From NCBI GenBank assembly GCA_015655615.1, contig JAATES010000267.1:1-11747 (forward strand): a DNA stretch of 11,747 bases, read 5' to 3'. The stretch comes from Actinomycetales bacterium (GTDB lineage Bacteria > Actinomycetota > Actinomycetes > Actinomycetales > Cellulomonadaceae). A model generated the notes under the pieces. That model had not been told where the DNA came from and searched no databases. It was given only the letters and a program-made list of their open reading frames with translations. A program made the translations under genes and the position numbers. Shown in pieces: positions 1-7,071 of the stretch; within the stretch, counting starts at the first letter, position 1; the number at the start of each line of letters is the position of its first letter.

Positions 1-846
1 GAGGCTCAGCCGTACCTGCGCACCTCGCTTCTGGTCACGCTGCTGGCCACGGTCCGGCGGAACATCGCTCGCGGTGCCGGTGACATCGCCGTCTTCGAGT
101 CCGGTCTGGTGACGATCCCGGATCCCGGTGCGCCTGCTGCGCCCTCTCTGGGCGGAGGTGCCCGGCCAGGGCCTGAAGAGCTGGCCGCCATCGAGGCGGC
201 CGTGCCCCCGCAGCCGCGCCAGGTCGCAGGAGTTCTTGCAGGTCATCGTGAGCTGCCCGGCTGGTGGGGTCCCGGGAGGGTGGCTGACTGGTCCGATGCC
301 GTGGCACTCGCGCAGGCCGTCGGGAAGGCCTGCGGTGTGACCCTGACGATCACGGCGGAGTCGGGACATGCTCCCTGGCATCCGGGCCGGACCGCCAGGC
401 TGACGGTGCCCGGCGGTCCGACGGTCGGGTACGCGGGTGAGTTGCATCCCCAGGTCGTGGAACGCATGGGTCTTCCCGAACGTGCTGTGGCCTTCGAGAT
501 CGACCTCGATGCAGTGATGGCGGTCGCACCGTCCCAGCCGATCCAGGCTGTTCCGGTCTCTGCCTTCCCGCTGGGCAAGGAGGACGTCGCGTTGGTCGTG
601 GACGAAAGCGTCCCTGCAGGTCACGTGGCAGAGGCGATCCGTGCCGGCGCCGGTGAGTTGCTGGAATCGGTCCGGCTCTTCGACGTCTTCCGCGGGGAGC
701 AGGTCGGGGAGGGGAAGAAGTCCCTGGCCTTCGCCCTCCGGTTACGGGCTGCAGACCGGACGCTGACGGCGCAGGATGCCGCCGTCGTGCGGCAGGGGGC
801 CGTGGCCGAGGCGGCGCGCCGGGTCGGAGCAGAGCTGCGATCGTGA
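1..846 (+). CDS. pheT: Phenylalanine--tRNA ligase beta subunit, C-terminal part (5' end outside window)
   Basis: This is the last 281 codons of the beta chain of the cytoplasmic alpha2beta2 enzyme that charges tRNA-Phe with phenylalanine. The frame is open from base 1, so the start lies upstream. Seen: residues of the beta-chain catalytic-like core, including HPGRTARL (about residues 127-134 of this fragment) and GYAGELHP (143-150), both typical of PheT. The last ~95 residues (from about base 556) form the anticodon-binding FDX-ACB domain, with a KEDVALVVD strand, an LFDVFRGEQ motif, GKKSLAF and a DRTLT turn. The protein ends at a normal family C-terminus, so nothing suggests truncation on the right. 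The beta chain is about 800 residues in the family, so roughly two thirds is missing here, together with pheS, which would be expected just upstream. The next gene converges on it 26 bases away. Confidence 0.96.
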   Translation, partial: EAQPYLRTSLLVTLLATVRRNIARGAGDIAVFESGLVTIPDPGAPAAPSLGGGARPGPEELAAIEAAVPPQPRQVAGVLAGHRELPGWWGPGRVADWSDAVALAQAVGKACGVTLTITAESGHAPWHPGRTARLTVPGGPTVGYAGELHPQVVERMGLPERAVAFEIDLDAVMAVAPSQPIQAVPVSAFPLGKEDVALVVDESVPAGHVAEAIRAGAGELLESVRLFDVFRGEQVGEGKKSLAFALRLRAADRTLTAQDAAVVRQGAVAEAARRVGAELRS

Positions 847-872
847 CACCCGCGAGCCCCGGTCCGCTCGGC

Positions 873-2354
873 CTACCAAGCTGACTTGGCGTAATCCTTC
901 AGGAAGCAGCCGTAGAGGTCCTCGCCGGCCTCACCGCGGACAATCGGGTCATACACCCGGGCTGCGCCATCGACCAGGTCCAGTGGGGCATGGAAACCCT
1001 CCTCGGCCAGCCGCACCTTCATCGGGTGAGGTCTCTCGTCGGTGATCCACCCGGTGTCGACGCTGGTCATCAAGATGCCGTGCTCGGCCAGCTCGGTGGC
1101 ACTGGTCCGCGTCAGCATGTTGACCGCGGCCTTGGCCATATTGGTATGCGGGTGCCCGGGGCCCTTGTAGCCGCGGGAGAAGACGCCTTCCATCGCCGAG
1201 ACGTTGACCACATAGGCGCGCCGCGCGGGGGAGGACGACATCGCCGCACGCAGCCGGCTGACCAGGATGAACGGCGCGGTCTGGTTGCAGAGCTGAACCT
1301 CGAGGAGTTCCATGGGGTCCACCTGGTCGACGGTGGCGACCCAGCTGTTCGACTCGGCGGTGTCGGGGACCAGCCCGCCCGCATCGATGGCCGTTCCGGC
1401 AACGAGGCGTTCCAGCGATGCGGCGGGGGCCGTCAGCGCGAGGTGGGCCACCTCGCTCGCCAGCGGCAGCGGGTGACTGGTCAGTTCCGTCACGGAACCG
1501 GCCAGGGCCTGCGGGTGGGCGTCGCTGGTGCGGCCGAAGGTGACCAGGGTGGGGAGCGTGATTCCTGCGGGAAGGGGCTCGGACTCCGCCTCGGCCAAGC
1601 GCGAATAGGCTCCGGGGGAGCGCCGCACTGTCTGGGCCGCGTTGTTGATGAGGATGTCGAGGGGCCCGGCCTCGGCGACGCTGTCCGCCAGCGCGACCAC
1701 TTGTGCGGGATCCCGCAGGTCGATCCCGACGACCGTCAGCCGGTCGATCCACTCAGCGCTGTCCTCCATCGCAGCGAAGCGGCGGGCGGCGTCACGCGGG
1801 AAGCGGGTGGTGATCGTCGTGGTCGCGCCATCCCTGAGCAGGCGGAGGGCGATGTACATCCCGATCTTGGCCCGTCCGCCGGTGAGCAGGGCGCGCTTGC
1901 CGGTCAGATCCGTCCGGGCGTCACGCTTGGCGTGATTGAGCCGGGCGCAGTCGGGGCACAGCTGGTGGTAGAACGCGTCCACATCGACGTACGGCTGTTT
2001 GCAGATGTAACAGGCGCGTGCTTGCAGCAGTCGTCCGGCCGTCGCTCCACGCGCGGTCGAGACCAGCGGAAGCCCTTTGGTCTCGTCGTCAATGCGTCCG
2101 GGACTGCCCGTGGCGGTGGCCGCCACCACCGCCCGATCGTTCGCAGTGATCGCCTCGCGGCGTTCGGTGCGACGTTGCTTCTTCGCGGCCTTGAACAGCG
2201 CGGCGGTCGCACGACGAGCCATAGCCAGCTGTGGGTGGTCCGAGGGCAATGAGCCGATCTGCTCCATCACGCGCAGAAACGTCTGCAGTTCGGCAGGGTC
2301 GACACCATCCGCCGGTGTCATGCGGGCTGCGGGCGGTTCGGATGAAGCGGTCAT
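873..2354 (-). CDS. Long SDR-like protein with N-terminal four-Cys motif, function unknown
   Basis: A 493-residue protein with a C-terminal Rossmann domain of the short-chain dehydrogenase/reductase type. Classical SDRs are about 250 residues. In order: a charged N-terminal region with a basic stretch (residues 55-67); a CYIC...CPDC motif (C115, C118, C133, C136), a likely zinc knuckle; the cofactor loop TGGRAKIG (158-165), where the usual second glycine is Lys163; Arg184 after the second strand, suggesting NADP(H) preference; NNAA (237-240); an insertion of roughly 90 residues (about 250-345); VVNVSAMEG with Ser386; and HTNMAKAAVNM, which keeps Lys408 but has Thr404 where SDRs have the catalytic Tyr. 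VDTGWITDE (432-440) replaces the usual PG motif. From memory, similar proteins occur in other actinobacteria without a known reaction. The start at 2354 is uncertain: no good ribosome site is visible, and in-frame ATGs also lie at 2435 and 2321. The gene stands alone, convergent with pheT and divergent from the large Ig gene. Confidence 0.85.
   Translation of the reverse strand: MTASSEPPAARMTPADGVDPAELQTFLRVMEQIGSLPSDHPQLAMARRATAALFKAAKKQRRTERREAITANDRAVVAATATGSPGRIDDETKGLPLVSTARGATAGRLLQARACYICKQPYVDVDAFYHQLCPDCARLNHAKRDARTDLTGKRALLTGGRAKIGMYIALRLLRDGATTTITTRFPRDAARRFAAMEDSAEWIDRLTVVGIDLRDPAQVVALADSVAEAGPLDILINNAAQTVRRSPGAYSRLAEAESEPLPAGITLPTLVTFGRTSDAHPQALAGSVTELTSHPLPLASEVAHLALTAPAASLERLVAGTAIDAGGLVPDTAESNSWVATVDQVDPMELLEVQLCNQTAPFILVSRLRAAMSSSPARRAYVVNVSAMEGVFSRGYKGPGHPHTNMAKAAVNMLTRTSATELAEHGILMTSVDTGWITDERPHPMKVRLAEEGFHAPLDLVDGAARVYDPIVRGEAGEDLYGCFLKDYAKSAW
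1947..2012 (-). other. CX2C-X14-CX2C motif in the SDR-like protein
   Basis: This segment encodes C115, C118, C133 and C136, with His130 between the two pairs. The spacing is that of a small zinc ribbon or knuckle. It lies about 20 residues before the first strand of the Rossmann fold. Metal binding is inferred from the spacing only. Confidence 0.6.
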
Positions 2355-2487
2355 GCAGACAGTGCCGATCTCTCGTGCTGGACGGCTCCAGCCGGCCGAT
2401 GGGAGCCCTGCCACTGTACGGTCCGAGTCCCTCATGCGCGAATAGGGTGGACGTGGTATCAACTGCGCCACATCGTCTGCGATGATG

Positions 2488-2505
2488 CACACGTGTGGAA
2501 CACAC
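2488..2505. promoter_or_regulatory. Cluster of CACAC half-sites between divergent genes (possible operator)
   Basis: Bases 2488-2497 form the perfect 10-bp palindrome CACACGTGTG. Its right half, GTGTG (2493-2497), also pairs with CACAC at 2501-2505 across a three-base GAA gap. Three half-sites thus lie within 18 bases, about 50 bases upstream of the Ig-repeat gene start and in the 201-bp region that also precedes the SDR-like gene. It could bind a dimeric regulator or form a small hairpin. I do not recognise it as a known operator, and I found no convincing -35/-10 pair for either gene in this region. Confidence 0.3.
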
Positions 2506-2542
2506 AGGCGGGTCTTAAGTCCCTCCCGAAGTCGGCAACACT

Positions 2543-2548
2543 GAGAGG
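2543..2548 (+). promoter_or_regulatory. Ribosome binding site of the Ig-repeat gene
   Basis: GAGAGG lies 7 bases before the ATG at 2556. It selects this start over the upstream in-frame GTG at 2493, and the resulting protein begins directly with a signal peptide. Confidence 0.75.
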
Positions 2549-2555
2549 CACAATC

Positions 2556-5500
2556 ATGGTCACCCATCTGAGGTCCAGCGTCGGGCGGCGTATCGCGGCA
2601 GGCATGACGGCCATCGCCGTGATGACGGTGGGGGCGCTCGCCCTCGCGCCGTCGGCCTCGGCAGCCACGGTGGTGATTGACGACTTCGCCGGATCGGTGC
2701 TGGGAACCCGCACGGTTCAGACGCTCCCGGAGCCGAACACGTCAACGACCTCGCCGGGGACGTTCAGCCAGTCCGGCGGTGTGGGAACCTTGATCGCTGG
2801 AGGCAACGGCAACAGCGCCGCAGGGGTGCGGCTGACCTATGACATGCCCTCCAAGGATCTGACCTCTGGCGGACTCAACAACCAGTTCTTCCTGGAGTTC
2901 GCCGACATCAGCCGAGGGCCGTCGCCGTCGTCCTACTCGACAGCCGCCAACATCTCGATCGCCGTGACGTCGGCCAATGGTGTGACCGGCAGCTACGGCA
3001 CCGGGGTGAACTCCACCAACGGTCCGTACAACATCGTGCTGAACATGAACTGCAGCGTGAACCCCGTCTGCTTCACGCCGCAGCCCGACTTCACCCATGT
3101 GACAAAGGTGCAGGTCAGCATCACTTTCCCGTCCAACTACGAGTCGGCATCGACCCTCACGGCCAAGCTGGAGCAGATCCGGACCACGCCTGCAGGCGGG
3201 GCGGTCCCCTCGGCCCCCTCCGTCTCCGTCGGGACCCCGCAGGGCGATCCGGTGTACATCGCCTCGGGCGGCTCGCTCCAGTTTCCGATCTCCACGATCC
3301 CGGGAACGTCGACCACGACCTTCGTGGACAGCCTGACGTTGTCCGATTTTCAGCTCAGCGGCACGGCGAACGGCTACGTCGTCGCGTTGTCGGGCAATGG
3401 CACCACCTGGACGGCGACTGTCGGCGGGATCACCCAGAGCGGGACGGTGAAGCTCACCGTGCCCGCCGGCGCAGTGAAGGACTCCTGGGACCAGACCAAC
3501 GCCGTAGCGTCATCGGCGTCGGTCAACGTTGTGGTTGTCGCCGCTCCCAGCCTGACCGGTGCAGACCTGGGGCCGGTCTACCGGAACCAGCCCTATACGC
3601 ACACCCTCTCCGGCGGGCTGGCAGGCGCGACCACTTACTCGGTGACCGCCGGAGCGCTGCCCCTTGGCCTGTCGCTGAGCTCAACTGGCGTGCTGTCGGG
3701 GACGCCGACCACCCTGGGCACGTCCAGCTTCACGGTCAAGGCGACGAATGTCGCCGGCACCTCCAGCGGCGTCTTCACCATGACGGTGGCGAACCAAGTG
3801 GAGTTCACGAGTGCCGCCGCGGCGACCTTCACGGTGGGCTCGGCCGGGTCATTCACGGTCACGACGAGCGGGAATCCGGCGAACCCGCTGACCTATACCG
3901 GGACACTGCCTGCAGGGCTGACGTTCACGCCGGGGGCGGCAGGGACGGCGTCTGTCTCGGGCACTCCGTCGGCGCCCGGTCAATCGACCATCGTGGTTCA
4001 TGCGGATGACGCATCGCAGACGCTGACGATCAAGCGCAACAAGGTCCCGACCTTCGCTCCGGCGGTGCCTGACAGCTGGTCCTTCGCGGTGGGCGTGGCC
4101 GCGGGTGTCACGGTCTCGACCAGCGCCTTCCCGGTGGCGGCGGTGACGGCGACGGGCACATTGCCCTCCGGTCTCGCCTGGTTGGACAACGGCGACGGGA
4201 CGGCGACGCTGAGCGGCACTCCGGCCGCCGGGACCGGCGGAACCTATCCGGTGGCAGTCGGTGCGACGAACGCGCTGGGCTCGGCGCCGTCGCAGAGCGT
4301 CGACGTGGTGGTCAGCCAGCTCCCGGCCCTCACCTCAGCGGCCGCTGCCACCCTCACCAGAGGACAGAGCGGCTCCGTGTCCCTGACGGCCAGTGGCTAT
4401 CCCCGGCCGTCCTTCTCGGCGACCGGACTGCCGAGCGGGCTGACACTGGTGGATGCGGGCGACGGCACCGCGACCATCGCCGGAACGCCGACGGCGCCCG
4501 GAGACGCGACCGTGACGGTCAAGGCGACCAACGTGGTGGGCACCAGTACTCAGCTCCTGACCTTGCGCGTTCAGGACGGGCCGGCCCTCACCAGCGCGGC
4601 CACGGCATCGTTCACCAGGGGCACCCCGGGCGCCTTCGGGATCACGACCACGGGATTCCCCCTGCCCGCCATCACCACGACCTCGACGCTTCCGGCCGGG
4701 CTCACGCTGACGGACCACGGCGACGGCACTGCGACCATCGCGGGGACTCCGTCGGTTCACGGCGTGTTCACCGTGCAGATCAAGGCCACCAACGGGGTCG
4801 CGACTGCGGCGAGCCAGGTCCTCACGCTGACGATCGCCGGCGCTCCGGCACTGACCGGCCACGCAGATGACTCGACCGCCGTGGGCGCGACCTATTCCAC
4901 CCAGGCGCAGGCAACGGGCTACCCGGTGCCTGCCCTGACGGTCGCGGGCCTTCCCGCGGGTCTATCGGCGCACGACAACGGTGACGGCACCGCGACCATC
5001 GCCGGAACGCCGGCGGCGGGCAGCGGAGGTCTCTACTCGGTGACGGTCACGGCCGTCAACGCCACGGGTTCCGACACCACGAGCTACTCGCTCACAGTCA
5101 AGCAGCCGGCTGCCTGGGTGACCGCCGAGGACGCAGTCGTCACACTGGGATCGGCCGGCAGTGCGGGTCTGAGCGCCTCCGGCTACCCGACACCGGCGCT
5201 GTCCGCGGCAGGAGTCCCTGCCGGCCTGGTGTTCACGGACCACCACGACGGCACCGGCGACCTCACCGGAACCGCCACCCAGGAGGGCTCGTTCACCGTG
5301 ACGCTGACCGCCTCCAGTTCGGCAGGCCCGTCGGCTCAGACCTCGATTGTCCTCACGGTGCACGACCAGCCGGCACTGACCGGTGGCGTGGTGGTGAGCG
5401 GCACGGGCCTCGCAGGTTCGGTCCTCACCGCGACCTCGACCCTGGCGTCCGCCGGCGGCGTCGAGTTCGCCGGTCAGTGGCTGCGCGATGGCTTCGCCGT

Positions 5501-7001
5501 CGACGGAGCGACCGGCACGACGTACACGCCCACCAACGCCGACGCAGGCGCTGCGCTCTCCTACCGGGTCACGGCCCGTGCACCGACGTACAACGATGCG
5601 ATCGTGACCTCGAATGCGATCACGGTCACGGGAGTCATCGCGCTGGCGGACCCGGTCCTGTCCGGCAGTGCGACGGTCGACGGTCTGCTGACGGCCACGG
5701 TGCCCAGCCCGGATCCGGCCTCTGCCGTCGTCTCGCTGACCTGGAACCGCGGCTCTACGCCTGTGGGGACGGGCGCCACGTATGTCCCCACGCCGGCCGA
5801 CAGCGGCCAGGCTCTCACCGTGACGGCCACGGCTGTGCTGGCCGACTTCCAGACGGCGACGAGCAGCGCCACGGTGGCGGTGTCCGATGCGACCTTCAGC
5901 GTCGCGCCGACGGTGGCGATCACGGGAACGGTGCAGGTCGGGCAGGACCTCACCGCAGCGCTGGCGCCCTCGGCCCCGGCGGCGGACGAGTATCGCTATC
6001 AGTGGCTGGTCGACGGGACGGCCGTACCCGGTGCGACCGGCGACACCTACCGCGTGGCTGTGGCCGACAAGGGCCACACCGTCGCGCTCCGGGTGACGGC
6101 GGTGCGCGCCGGATACCAGGATGCTACGGCGACCTCGGCCGCGACCGCCCAGGTCGTGACCGACAAGGCGCCGGGCATCGAGCTGTCGGCCGCGCGCAAG
6201 ACCCTGCGCCGCGGCCAGAGCACCGCGGTGACCTGGACGGTCGAGGATGCCACGAGCATCAGCGCGTCCGGTGCGTGGTCCGGTTCCCGATCGGCGCGTG
6301 GGACCACGACGATCCGTCCAACGGCATTGGGGACCTCAGTCTACCTGATCACAGCCACCAACCACATCGGCACCACGACCGCTCAGGTAGCCGTCGTGGT
6401 GGGCAGGGAGGCGAAGCGGCTGCCGGTCAAGGTTTCCGCGAAGAGCAAGACGGTGGGCTCCAAGGTGACGATCACGGCATCAGGACTCGATAGTGCCGAG
6501 ACGTACACCGTGACCATTGCGGGCAAGAAGGTCGCCACCGGCACGGCCACTGCCAAGGGAGTCGCCAAGGTCAGGGTCACGGTTCCGAGCCGCTCCGGCA
6601 AGGCCGAGACCCACACGGGCAAGGTCAAGGTGATCGTGACGGGCGCTCTCGCCGATCGCAAGGGCCAGGCCAAGCTGACTGTGGTGCCGAAGGCCCACAC
6701 GGAGCCTCGTGTGCTGTCGGTGAAGGTGCGCAAGGCCGCGGTGCGGGCCTCGGACCAGCAGCGAGTGGTCGTGACCGGACTGCGGGCCAAGGAGAAGGTG
6801 GCCGTCTATGTCCACGGTGTCCGAGTCTCGCCGTCGAAGGCGCGGGCAACCACCCGCGGGACCTATACGGTCACCCTCCGGGTGGGCACGTCCTGGGGCA
6901 CGCAATCCGTGAAGGTGGTCGGCGCCAAGAGCGGTCGCGTCGGCAAGGCGACCTTCACTGTGGTGCAGCGTTGCCCGACCGGGGTCTGGACCTGCCGATG
7001 A
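2556..7001 (+). CDS. Large secreted Ig-like repeat protein (putative surface or adhesin-type protein)
   Basis: A 1481-residue exported protein. A Sec signal peptide is clear: basic start, hydrophobic core (about residues 13-31), and ASA cleavage site after residue 36. Then come: a probable beta-sandwich domain (38-212) beginning IDDF and holding C166 and C172; an Ig-like module (about 217-328) resembling bacterial adhesin repeats; seven He_PIG-type putative Ig modules (about 330-937); three modules of the QWLRDG/TYTPT type (938-1203); a further Ig-like module (1204-1284); and two Lys-rich modules (1285-1470) ending in CPTGVWTCR. I see no LPXTG motif, no C-terminal membrane segment and no enzymatic domain. 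Surface retention, if any, may rely on the basic C-terminus (about 40 Lys/Arg against 8 Asp/Glu in the last 201 residues), which is inference. The gene has its own ribosome site and is flanked by minus-strand genes, so it is probably transcribed alone. Ligand and role are unknown; adhesion or envelope structure is the likeliest class. Confidence 0.9.
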   Translation: MVTHLRSSVGRRIAAGMTAIAVMTVGALALAPSASAATVVIDDFAGSVLGTRTVQTLPEPNTSTTSPGTFSQSGGVGTLIAGGNGNSAAGVRLTYDMPSKDLTSGGLNNQFFLEFADISRGPSPSSYSTAANISIAVTSANGVTGSYGTGVNSTNGPYNIVLNMNCSVNPVCFTPQPDFTHVTKVQVSITFPSNYESASTLTAKLEQIRTTPAGGAVPSAPSVSVGTPQGDPVYIASGGSLQFPISTIPGTSTTTFVDSLTLSDFQLSGTANGYVVALSGNGTTWTATVGGITQSGTVKLTVPAGAVKDSWDQTNAVASSASVNVVVVAAPSLTGADLGPVYRNQPYTHTLSGGLAGATTYSVTAGALPLGLSLSSTGVLSGTPTTLGTSSFTVKATNVAGTSSGVFTMTVANQVEFTSAAAATFTVGSAGSFTVTTSGNPANPLTYTGTLPAGLTFTPGAAGTASVSGTPSAPGQSTIVVHADDASQTLTIKRNKVPTFAPAVPDSWSFAVGVAAGVTVSTSAFPVAAVTATGTLPSGLAWLDNGDGTATLSGTPAAGTGGTYPVAVGATNALGSAPSQSVDVVVSQLPALTSAAAATLTRGQSGSVSLTASGYPRPSFSATGLPSGLTLVDAGDGTATIAGTPTAPGDATVTVKATNVVGTSTQLLTLRVQDGPALTSAATASFTRGTPGAFGITTTGFPLPAITTTSTLPAGLTLTDHGDGTATIAGTPSVHGVFTVQIKATNGVATAASQVLTLTIAGAPALTGHADDSTAVGATYSTQAQATGYPVPALTVAGLPAGLSAHDNGDGTATIAGTPAAGSGGLYSVTVTAVNATGSDTTSYSLTVKQPAAWVTAEDAVVTLGSAGSAGLSASGYPTPALSAAGVPAGLVFTDHHDGTGDLTGTATQEGSFTVTLTASSSAGPSAQTSIVLTVHDQPALTGGVVVSGTGLAGSVLTATSTLASAGGVEFAGQWLRDGFAVDGATGTTYTPTNADAGAALSYRVTARAPTYNDAIVTSNAITVTGVIALADPVLSGSATVDGLLTATVPSPDPASAVVSLTWNRGSTPVGTGATYVPTPADSGQALTVTATAVLADFQTATSSATVAVSDATFSVAPTVAITGTVQVGQDLTAALAPSAPAADEYRYQWLVDGTAVPGATGDTYRVAVADKGHTVALRVTAVRAGYQDATATSAATAQVVTDKAPGIELSAARKTLRRGQSTAVTWTVEDATSISASGAWSGSRSARGTTTIRPTALGTSVYLITATNHIGTTTAQVAVVVGREAKRLPVKVSAKSKTVGSKVTITASGLDSAETYTVTIAGKKVATGTATAKGVAKVRVTVPSRSGKAETHTGKVKVIVTGALADRKGQAKLTVVPKAHTEPRVLSVKVRKAAVRASDQQRVVVTGLRAKEKVAVYVHGVRVSPSKARATTRGTYTVTLRVGTSWGTQSVKVVGAKSGRVGKATFTVVQRCPTGVWTCR
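4461..4490 (+). repeat. 30-bp direct DNA repeat, copy in module four
   Basis: These 30 bases are identical to 4983-5012 in module six. The matching tract in module five (4722-4751) differs at four positions. The tract encodes the DGTATIAGTP turn. Confidence 0.85.
4983..5012 (+). repeat. 30-bp direct DNA repeat, copy in module six
   Basis: This is a perfect copy of 4461-4490, located 522 bases downstream and in the same reading frame. The distance equals 174 codons, about two modules. Confidence 0.85.
5367..6164 (+). repeat. Three Ig-like modules of the QWLRDG / TYTPT type
   Basis: Modules cover approximately residues 938-1027, 1028-1111 and 1112-1203. The first and third carry QWLRDG or QWLVDG, GATG and TY, then a DAG or DKG turn, an RVTA strand and a TYNDA or GYQDA segment. 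The middle one has the weaker TWNRGS, TYVPTPADSG and FQTAT. This pattern is common in repeat regions of secreted actinobacterial proteins and differs from the preceding He_PIG modules, so the protein combines two repeat families. Confidence 0.7.
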
Positions 7002-7023
7002 GTGCGCCGACCTGTCGGCTCAT
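6998..7023. terminator. Weak hairpin between convergent genes, possible terminator
   Basis: GCCGA (7006-7010) and TCGGC (7015-7019) pair around a CCTG loop. The flanking ATGAG (6998-7002) and CTCAT (7019-7023) could form a competing or extended stem. There is no T-rich tail on either strand. It overlaps the stop codon of the Ig-repeat gene and sits in the 70-bp gap before the end of the convergent oxidoreductase gene, where a bidirectional terminator would be expected. Confidence 0.3.
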
Positions 7024-7071
7024 AGCCCAGTGACCGGCAGCGCCACTGACAACGGGTGACGGCAGGCAGGG

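Larger units (their letters stand above)
3543..5366 (+). repeat. Seven tandem He_PIG-type Ig modules (protein-level repeat)
   Basis: Modules of 83-92 residues start at approximately bases 3543, 3795, 4044, 4320, 4578, 4842 and 5106. Each has a core of the form LP-x-GL followed about 8-15 residues later by a GTP or GTA turn and a strand such as FTVKATN. Modules three to six share D-x-GDGTAT-x-x-GTP; module seven has the degraded form DHHDGTGDLTG, and modules one and two lack the aspartates. Identity is strongest at the DNA level between modules four and six. Boundaries are estimated by eye. Confidence 0.8.

Noticed and set aside
853..889. Short hairpins (CGAGC/GCTCG and CCAAG/CTTGG) between pheT and the SDR-like gene
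   Set aside because: The stems are only five base pairs, there is no T tract, and the second lies inside the SDR coding end. This is too weak to call a terminator.
990..2252. Open frame of 420 codons on the + strand opposite the SDR-like gene
   Set aside because: Its translation is Gly/Arg-rich with no family resemblance, while the opposite strand encodes a clear Rossmann protein. It is a high-GC shadow.
2493..2503. DnaA-box-like sequence (reverse complement TGTTCCACAC)
   Set aside because: It has two mismatches to the actinobacterial box, is a single copy, and shows no dnaA/dnaN context.
2355..2567. Extended N-terminus of the SDR-like protein up to 2567
   Set aside because: The added residues are Cys/Arg-rich and atypical, and they would overlap the start of the divergent Ig-repeat gene. 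The start at 2354 is a better guess, though not proven.
4194..5012. Spaced DNA repeats resembling a CRISPR array
   Set aside because: The repeats encode the same protein turn in frame, their spacing equals an Ig module (about 260 bp), and the copies differ. They are coding repeats.
4962..6077. Open frame of 371 codons on the minus strand inside the Ig-repeat gene
   Set aside because: Its Arg/Gly/His-rich translation mirrors the Thr/Ala/Ser repeats of the real gene; no start signal or domain is visible.
2556..7001. PE_PGRS-like protein, suggested by the genomic position
   Set aside because: There is no PE domain and no Gly-Gly-Ala/Asn repeat. The modules are He_PIG and other Ig-like types, so only the location is comparable.
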